From an uncultured Oscillospiraceae bacterium (lineage in GTDB: Bacteria; Bacillota; Clostridia; Oscillospirales; Ruminococcaceae): 64,000 bases of DNA. This document shows, piece after piece, positions 59,290-64,000 of the stretch. The notes under the pieces are model-generated. The model saw only the letters and a program-made list of their open reading frames with translations. It did no database searches and was not told the origin of the DNA. Location: contig CAJTTH010000002.1 in the NCBI GenBank assembly GCA_910579125.1, positions 76,599-140,598 on the forward strand, in the 5' to 3' direction. Each line of letters starts with the position of its first letter. The first letter of the stretch is position 1. The position numbers and the translations under genes are program-made.

Positions 59290-60125
59290 TTTTGGATTTT
59301 CGCCGCCGTAACAGTATTCCGCATAAGCATAGCAATAGTCATAGGACCTACGCCGCCGGGAACGGGAGTTATCCACCCTGCGACCTCGCTTACCTCGTCA
59401 AACTTCACGTCACCGCAGAGCTTTCCGTTGTCGAGACGGTTAATGCCCACGTCAATAACGACCGCGCCGGGCTTCACCATATCGGCTGTAACGAAATTCG
59501 GACGACCCACCGCCGCCACCAGAATATCGGCTCTGCGGCAGACCTCGGCGAGATTACGCGTTTTGCTGTGACAAACTGTGACCGTGCCGTTCTCGTGGAG
59601 CAGCAGCATAGCCATGGGCTTTCCGACGATATTCGAGCGCCCGATGACCACGCACTCCTTGCCCGAAACCTCCACACCCGTGCTGTGGATCAGCTCCATA
59701 CAGCCTGCGGGAGTGCAGGGAAGAAAGCTGTAATTTCCGATCATAATGCGCCCTACGTTGCTTTCGTGGAAAGCGTCTACGTCCTTGTTCGGCGAAATGC
59801 GCTCGATGACCGATTTTTCGTCGAGATGCTCCGGCAACGGCAGCTGAACAAGAATACCGTTCACATTCGCGTCCGCGTTCAGCGTGTCGACAAGCTCCAG
59901 CAGCGCCTCTTGCGTCGTTTCCTCAGGGAGTGCGTATTCATAGCTTTTAATGCCGCAGAACTCGCACGCCTTTTTCTTGTTGTTGACGTACACGCGGCTC
60001 GCGGGATCGTCGCCGACGATTACCACGGCAAGCCCGACCTTAAGTTCCTCGTGCGCTATCTCGTCGCGTACCTGTTCCTTTACGGCGGCGGATATCGCCT
60101 TTCCGTCAATAATATTTGCAGCCAT
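59286..60125 (-). CDS. folD: Methylenetetrahydrofolate dehydrogenase / methenyltetrahydrofolate cyclohydrolase
   Basis: 279 residues. Bifunctional enzyme of one-carbon folate metabolism. YVNNKKKACEFCGI near 46-60 carries the catalytic lysine, QLPLPEHLDE near 98 and PCTPAGCMEL near 137 are FolD signatures, and VIGRSNIVGKPMAMLL near 155 plus the final TPVPGGVGPMTIAML bind NADP. It lies two bases after lgt. Confidence 0.95.
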   Translation of the reverse strand: MAANIIDGKAISAAVKEQVRDEIAHEELKVGLAVVIVGDDPASRVYVNNKKKACEFCGIKSYEYALPEETTQEALLELVDTLNADANVNGILVQLPLPEHLDEKSVIERISPNKDVDAFHESNVGRIMIGNYSFLPCTPAGCMELIHSTGVEVSGKECVVIGRSNIVGKPMAMLLLHENGTVTVCHSKTRNLAEVCRRADILVAAVGRPNFVTADMVKPGAVVIDVGINRLDNGKLCGDVKFDEVSEVAGWITPVPGGVGPMTIAMLMRNTVTAAKIQK

Positions 60126-60127
60126 AA

Positions 60128-61255
60128 TTATTCCTCCTTATTGTCGCTTTCCTCGTCTATTACGGGTTTTTCGGGAATGACGGGCTCGTCCGACGTTTCG
60201 GGAACATCTTCCGCAGCCTCACCGCCGTCCGAAAGAGCGTCGCTGTCGTCCTCCAAGTTCACACCCTCACCGAGAATACTCGGCGCTGCTTTTTCCTTTT
60301 TGGCGAGTTTTTTCCGCTTTTTCTCCTCGTCAGCCGCGAGATCGTGCCTGATGAGTTCTTTAGACGCGTCCGAGTTGACGTAAAGCGGAATCTCCTTTTT
60401 CGCGGTAACTATCTTGAACACAATAAACAAAACCAACCCGGCAACAAACGATATTCCCGCAACGATCTGCGAAACGCGCAGACTGCCCGCGTACAGGCTG
60501 TCAGTGCGGAGTCCCTCGATAAAGAAACGTCCAAGCCCGTACCATGCGACGTACATCAGCGTTATCTCGCCGTCGAATGTCCGCAGCTTCTTGCTGTAAA
60601 AATGCAGCAGGACAAATCCCAGCAGACACCACACGCTTTCATAGAGGAAGCACGGGTGAACAAGCGCTCCCGCTTCAACCTCGGACGCTATTTTCGAGCC
60701 GTTCATACCGAACACCCAGTCGGGGGAGCAGACCTCGCCGTAAGCCTCCTGATTGATGAAATTACCCCAGCGCCCTATCGTCTGTCCGATGAGAAATCCG
60801 AGCGAGGCGAGATCAGCCATAGCGAAAAAGTTGACCTTGCGTATTTTGCAGAACACAAATCCCACAAGGAACGCGCCGATAACGCCGCCGTATATCGCCA
60901 GTCCGCCGTCGCGTATGCCGGTAAATACGGTCGCGAACGTGTACGTTCCGGGATTTTTCAGTTCGGTGAATACACAGAAGTAAATTCTCGCGCAGACAAA
61001 CCCGCCGATTATCGCCGCGAACACCACGTCGAACACCCTGTCCTTGACCAGTCCGAAGTCCTTTGTGGCGCGGCGCATCGCGTAAAGATACGCCAGAACC
61101 ACGCCTGCCGCGATAATAACGCCGTACCAGTAGATGTTCACGCCGAACAGGTTAAATCCGCGGTAGTAGTTTATCGCCGTGCCGCCGAACAGATTAGGAA
61201 ATTCGACCTCCATTTCGGTCAGCGCCTCCTGTGCGGCGAAAAGCATTGAAGTCAT
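60128..61255 (-). CDS. lgt: Prolipoprotein diacylglyceryl transferase with long acidic tail
   Basis: 375 residues. The enzyme adds diacylglycerol to the lipobox cysteine of prelipoproteins. Seven or so membrane helices; the signature GQTIGRWGNFINQEAYG is near 155-171 and HPCFLYESVWCLLGF near 205. The core ends near residue 300; about 70 residues follow, first Lys/Glu-rich and then strongly acidic with Pro and Ser. Typical Lgt has no such tail. It serves the many lipoproteins in this window. Confidence 0.93.
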   Translation of the reverse strand: MTSMLFAAQEALTEMEVEFPNLFGGTAINYYRGFNLFGVNIYWYGVIIAAGVVLAYLYAMRRATKDFGLVKDRVFDVVFAAIIGGFVCARIYFCVFTELKNPGTYTFATVFTGIRDGGLAIYGGVIGAFLVGFVFCKIRKVNFFAMADLASLGFLIGQTIGRWGNFINQEAYGEVCSPDWVFGMNGSKIASEVEAGALVHPCFLYESVWCLLGFVLLHFYSKKLRTFDGEITLMYVAWYGLGRFFIEGLRTDSLYAGSLRVSQIVAGISFVAGLVLFIVFKIVTAKKEIPLYVNSDASKELIRHDLAADEEKKRKKLAKKEKAAPSILGEGVNLEDDSDALSDGGEAAEDVPETSDEPVIPEKPVIDEESDNKEE

Positions 61256-61256
61256 T

Positions 61257-62525
61257 CTAATTGTCTCCTTTTACGATTGAAATACACGCGTTTTCCTCAT
61301 CTAAACCGTCGAGCAGCTCAATCATTTTATCGTAGCTTGCTGCGGCGGCTGTATCTATTACGGCGAACGGTGAGCCCCCCCTCAGCGCTGAGTCGGACAG
61401 CGTTCCCGCCACCGAGTCCGCGTTAGTGAAGCTGCGCACCATCGAACCGTAGGTCGCGCGCTTGATACGTTCGAAATCCTCACGTTTCGGCGGAGTTTTC
61501 TTGTACGTGCGCAGAACGTTCTGCATTTCCGCGAGCACCGCGTCAGGGTCGCCGCTTTCGCCCCTCGCGAACGGAAAACAGAAACCGCGTCCGCTGAACA
61601 CGCCGTCCGCGAACTGCTCGTTTATCAGGCCCTTGTCTCTCATTCTCTCAAAGAAGTCCGAAACGTTCCCGAAGATCATATCGAACAGTATGTTAAAGTA
61701 AATATATTCGTCGAGCTGCTCCTGACCCGATGTTGTCGGACGTTTAAATCCTACCTCGAACAGCGGCTTAGCGACGGGCATTGTAAGCTCCATACGCTTT
61801 TGGTTGACGGCAGGCGGCTCGTCAAACTCCGCTGTTTTAACGTTCAGCGGCTCGCGATTTTTCAGCTTCTCCGCACATACGGAAACGACCTCATCGGGGT
61901 CGAAATTCCCCGCCACGCAAAGGAACATATTTGCGGGATTGTAGTAGGCGTTGTAGCAGTCGTAGAGCGTTTTCTCGGTTATCTCGGCGATGCTTTCCAC
62001 CGTACCCGCGATGTCGTTGCGCACGGGATTTACGCTGTACAAGCCCTCCAGCAGATTTGTGAACACTCTCCATCCGGGACTGTCGCGGTACATCGTTATC
62101 TCCTGTCCGATTATGCCGCGTTCCTTTTCCACGTTCTCTTCTGTGAAATACGGTTCCTGAACAAACCCGAGCAGTATTTCCAGATTTCTCCGAAAACTGT
62201 CCGTGCAGCTGAAATAGTATTGCGTGTAGTCGAAGCTCGTACCCGCGTTGCAGGAAGCCCCCGTCTGAGCGAACAGCTTGAACGCGTCCTTCTCCTCGCT
62301 CTCGAACAGCTTGTGCTCGAGGTAGTGCGCCGTGCCGTCGGGAACTTTATGCAGCTCTCCGCCGTTCACGGAGAACGCGTTGTCAAGCGACCCGAATTTC
62401 GCCGAAAACTGCGCAACTGCCGTCGAGTAACCCGCCATAGGCAGCATAAGCACCTGTACGCCGCTTTCGTGAACGTACTTCAGACAAGTCTCCTTGATAA
62501 TGTCGTCGTAAATTTTCTCTATCAT
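61257..62525 (-). CDS. M16 family zinc peptidase (YfmH-like)
   Basis: 422 residues. The inverted zinc motif HYLEH (H67, H71, glutamate E70) is intact, with the third zinc ligand in a Glu about 75 residues later (NVEKERGIIGQEITMYRDSPGW). It should be the active half of a two-subunit M16 peptidase. It overlaps its partner gene (62522) by four bases. Confidence 0.92.
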   Translation of the reverse strand: MIEKIYDDIIKETCLKYVHESGVQVLMLPMAGYSTAVAQFSAKFGSLDNAFSVNGGELHKVPDGTAHYLEHKLFESEEKDAFKLFAQTGASCNAGTSFDYTQYYFSCTDSFRRNLEILLGFVQEPYFTEENVEKERGIIGQEITMYRDSPGWRVFTNLLEGLYSVNPVRNDIAGTVESIAEITEKTLYDCYNAYYNPANMFLCVAGNFDPDEVVSVCAEKLKNREPLNVKTAEFDEPPAVNQKRMELTMPVAKPLFEVGFKRPTTSGQEQLDEYIYFNILFDMIFGNVSDFFERMRDKGLINEQFADGVFSGRGFCFPFARGESGDPDAVLAEMQNVLRTYKKTPPKREDFERIKRATYGSMVRSFTNADSVAGTLSDSALRGGSPFAVIDTAAAASYDKMIELLDGLDEENACISIVKGDN

Positions 62526-63826
62526 TCCGCTGCCTCCTCTCCGCCGGTGCTCTCTTCCGCGTTAAAGTCGGGCGAACACAGCGTGTACACGGTGTCGAGC
62601 GAGTACATACGCGCTGCGTCCCGAATGCGCTCAGAAGTAACCTCGTCCAATTTTGCGCAATATTCCTCGGGAGTTAGTATCCTGTTGTCCATTATCTGGT
62701 TGTGATACCAGTTCATCATTGCCATAGGGTTGTCGTTCATGGACGAGAGCGAATTGCGCATTTCAAGCCGTGCCGCGTTCAGCTCCTCCTCGGTAACTCC
62801 GTTTTCGCATATATCGTTCAGCTCCGCGAGGACAGCCGCCTTTACGCGTTCGATATTCTGCGGTTCAACGCCCGAATACACTATAAGCGTGCGCAGAATG
62901 CGGTTTGGCACACAGCTGCAATAGTAGCACAGCGACTGCTTTTCGCGAATGTTAAGGAAGAACCGCGAGGTCGTCATACCTCCGAGAATGCACGAAAGCA
63001 AAATTCCCGCGAAATAGGCGTCCTCAAGCTGCGGCGCTTTGAAGTACATACGCAGAATGGCTTGCTGCATGGGCAGCGTATCCGCGAACGTTTCGGGCTT
63101 GTCCTTGAGCGCGGACGGTTTCTTGATAAGCTCGCAGATTTTTCCGCGTTCGAGCGCCGCAAGCCGTTCGGTGAAAATTTTCTCCGCCTCGGCGAAATCA
63201 CTCGCACCGGCGCAAAGAACCTCTATACGCGCCGTTTTCAGCATTCTCTCATAAGCCGCATACGCCGATTCGGGAGTGACCGCCTCGGCTTGCTCATGAG
63301 TTCCCGTTATCGGCAGCTCGAACGGCTCGCCCCTGAACGCGGCAAGGCTTCCGCGCATGGCGGCGTAGCTTGCTTTTTCGTTGATAACGCTGTCAATGTC
63401 GTCGATAAGCTGCGTTTTTTGCAGCTCGGTGACTTGCCTGTCAAACGAGCCGCCGTCCGCGTTCGGGTTCAACAGACACTCGCAGAGAATATCGCACATT
63501 TCAGCTTCAAGGCACTCGCCGTTCAGCGCGAAGCGGTCGTCAAGAACTGAACCCGTAAGGCTCGTGCAGCGCTTCTCGAACCATGTAATAGTCGACCGCG
63601 AGTACAGCGACGCGCCATACATATCCGCCAACCGTTTTGAAAGCTCGGAGTAAGTCGTGAATTTACGGCAGCAGTCGCCGAGAATATATTCCGCCGCCGC
63701 ATAATCCGCGCGCGATAGCTCGTCGAAATCGGTGTGCAGCAGCACCTGTATTTCGTTTGTCTTAAAGCGCTTGTCCGTATATTTATAAAAGTATACGCCG
63801 TTTCCTATTTGTTTCTGTTCAAAAAT
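62522..63826 (-). CDS. M16 family peptidase-like protein without zinc motif (YfmF-like)
   Basis: About 434 residues. It has the M16 fold pattern (SELSKRLADMYGASLYSRSTI, LADRLAAL-like helices and NIREKQSLCYYCSC) but no HxxEH, so it is probably the inactive partner that shapes the peptide chamber. The start is taken as ATT 63826: AAAGGA lies nine bases upstream, giving MFEQKQIGNGVYFY, and a -10 box at 63872-63877 lies inside the longer frame to 63901. An ATT start is rare, so this is an inference. Confidence 0.75.
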   Translation of the reverse strand: MFEQKQIGNGVYFYKYTDKRFKTNEIQVLLHTDFDELSRADYAAAEYILGDCCRKFTTYSELSKRLADMYGASLYSRSTITWFEKRCTSLTGSVLDDRFALNGECLEAEMCDILCECLLNPNADGGSFDRQVTELQKTQLIDDIDSVINEKASYAAMRGSLAAFRGEPFELPITGTHEQAEAVTPESAYAAYERMLKTARIEVLCAGASDFAEAEKIFTERLAALERGKICELIKKPSALKDKPETFADTLPMQQAILRMYFKAPQLEDAYFAGILLSCILGGMTTSRFFLNIREKQSLCYYCSCVPNRILRTLIVYSGVEPQNIERVKAAVLAELNDICENGVTEEELNAARLEMRNSLSSMNDNPMAMMNWYHNQIMDNRILTPEEYCAKLDEVTSERIRDAARMYSLDTVYTLCSPDFNAEESTGGEEAAE

Positions 63827-63871
63827 AATTATCAGTCCTTTTGATTTATTTGTAAAAAACCATACCTTATA

Positions 63872-63880
63872 ATTATAACA
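63872..63880 (-). promoter_or_regulatory. Extended -10 promoter of the M16/lgt/folD operon
   Basis: TGT-TATAAT on the minus strand (hexamer 63872-63877). I see no good -35 box at 17 bases. Transcription would start near 63864 and read the genes down to 59122. Confidence 0.6.
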
Positions 63881-63929
63881 CATTATTGTGAAAATTTCCA
63901 TAGTTTTTTGTGAAAAACGGCAAAAAAAT

Positions 63930-63945
63930 GAGCCTGTGCAGGCTC
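63930..63945. terminator. Hairpin at the right edge
   Basis: GAGCCTG-TG-CAGGCTC, perfect 7-bp stem; on the minus strand ATTTTTTTG follows, so it would stop a minus-strand transcript entering from beyond the window. At 63980-63986 GAAAGGAG resembles a ribosome binding site for a plus-strand gene starting outside. Confidence 0.55.
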
Positions 63946-64000
63946 AAAAATCAAATTATAAAATTATGTGTAGAACAAAAGAAAGGAGACAACTAAACAA

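Overview
The window looks like a chromosomal segment of an anaerobic low-GC-phylum Gram-positive bacterium, most likely a clostridial Oscillospirales/Ruminococcaceae relative. This is an inference from gene content: a six-subunit Rnf complex, one bifunctional Rel protein, RNase M5, FabV/TER-type enoyl reductase, EndoA, many lipoproteins with Lgt and no outer-membrane genes, strong AGGAGG-type ribosome binding sites, and promoters of the TTGACA-17-TATAAT type. Codons favour G/C in third position. I saw no rRNA, tRNA, CRISPR array, prophage or transposase.

Layout. 1-2899 (minus): PHP phosphatase, Lrp regulator, aminotransferase, ispE (cut by the edge). 3036-5320 (plus): ACT protein, DUF711 protein, membrane protein. 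5355-9873 (minus): YtrA-type GntR repressor with a palindromic operator, an ABC-2 exporter cluster with several small proteins, and a TraB/GumN lipoprotein. 10327-13670 (plus): ECF sigma factor with a membrane partner, then three small genes including an alpha/beta hydrolase. 13667-17741: Rieske oxidoreductase, unknown gene, a decayed gene and a lone solute-binding lipoprotein. 17939-24980 (plus): purB, recJ, rel, a membrane-anchored GIY-YIG protein and an MBL-fold hydrolase. 25090-36136 (plus): alaS with a frameshift at its 5' end, an RTX-repeat lipoprotein, HIT, holA, rnmV, an MBOAT/DHHW acylation pair, an RluA synthase and a lipoprotein.

36200-41639 (plus) holds PilZ-like protein, diguanylate cyclase, ParA ATPase, ComFB-domain protein and MreB. 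This reads as a cyclic-di-GMP module tied to a spatial or cytoskeletal system. 41677-44655 (minus): lipoprotein, FabV, HD protein. 44949-50416 (plus): a two-gene unit encoding a degenerate SNF2/SF2 helicase-like protein and an 1102-residue Hsp90/GHKL-type ATPase; it is the best candidate for an undescribed system. 50493-55553 (plus): rnfCDGEAB. 55554-58556 (minus): small membrane protein, XRE regulator, orphan response regulator and dGTPase. 58705-59083 (plus): endoA. 59122-63880 (minus): M16 peptidase pair, lgt, folD and a tiny membrane protein.

Starts were chosen by ribosome binding site and family length, so several are shorter than the longest open frame. Two reading-frame problems stand out: the alaS 5' end and the gene at 15558-16209. 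Two diverged copies of one intergenic repeat lie in opposite orientation near 9228 and 24210.
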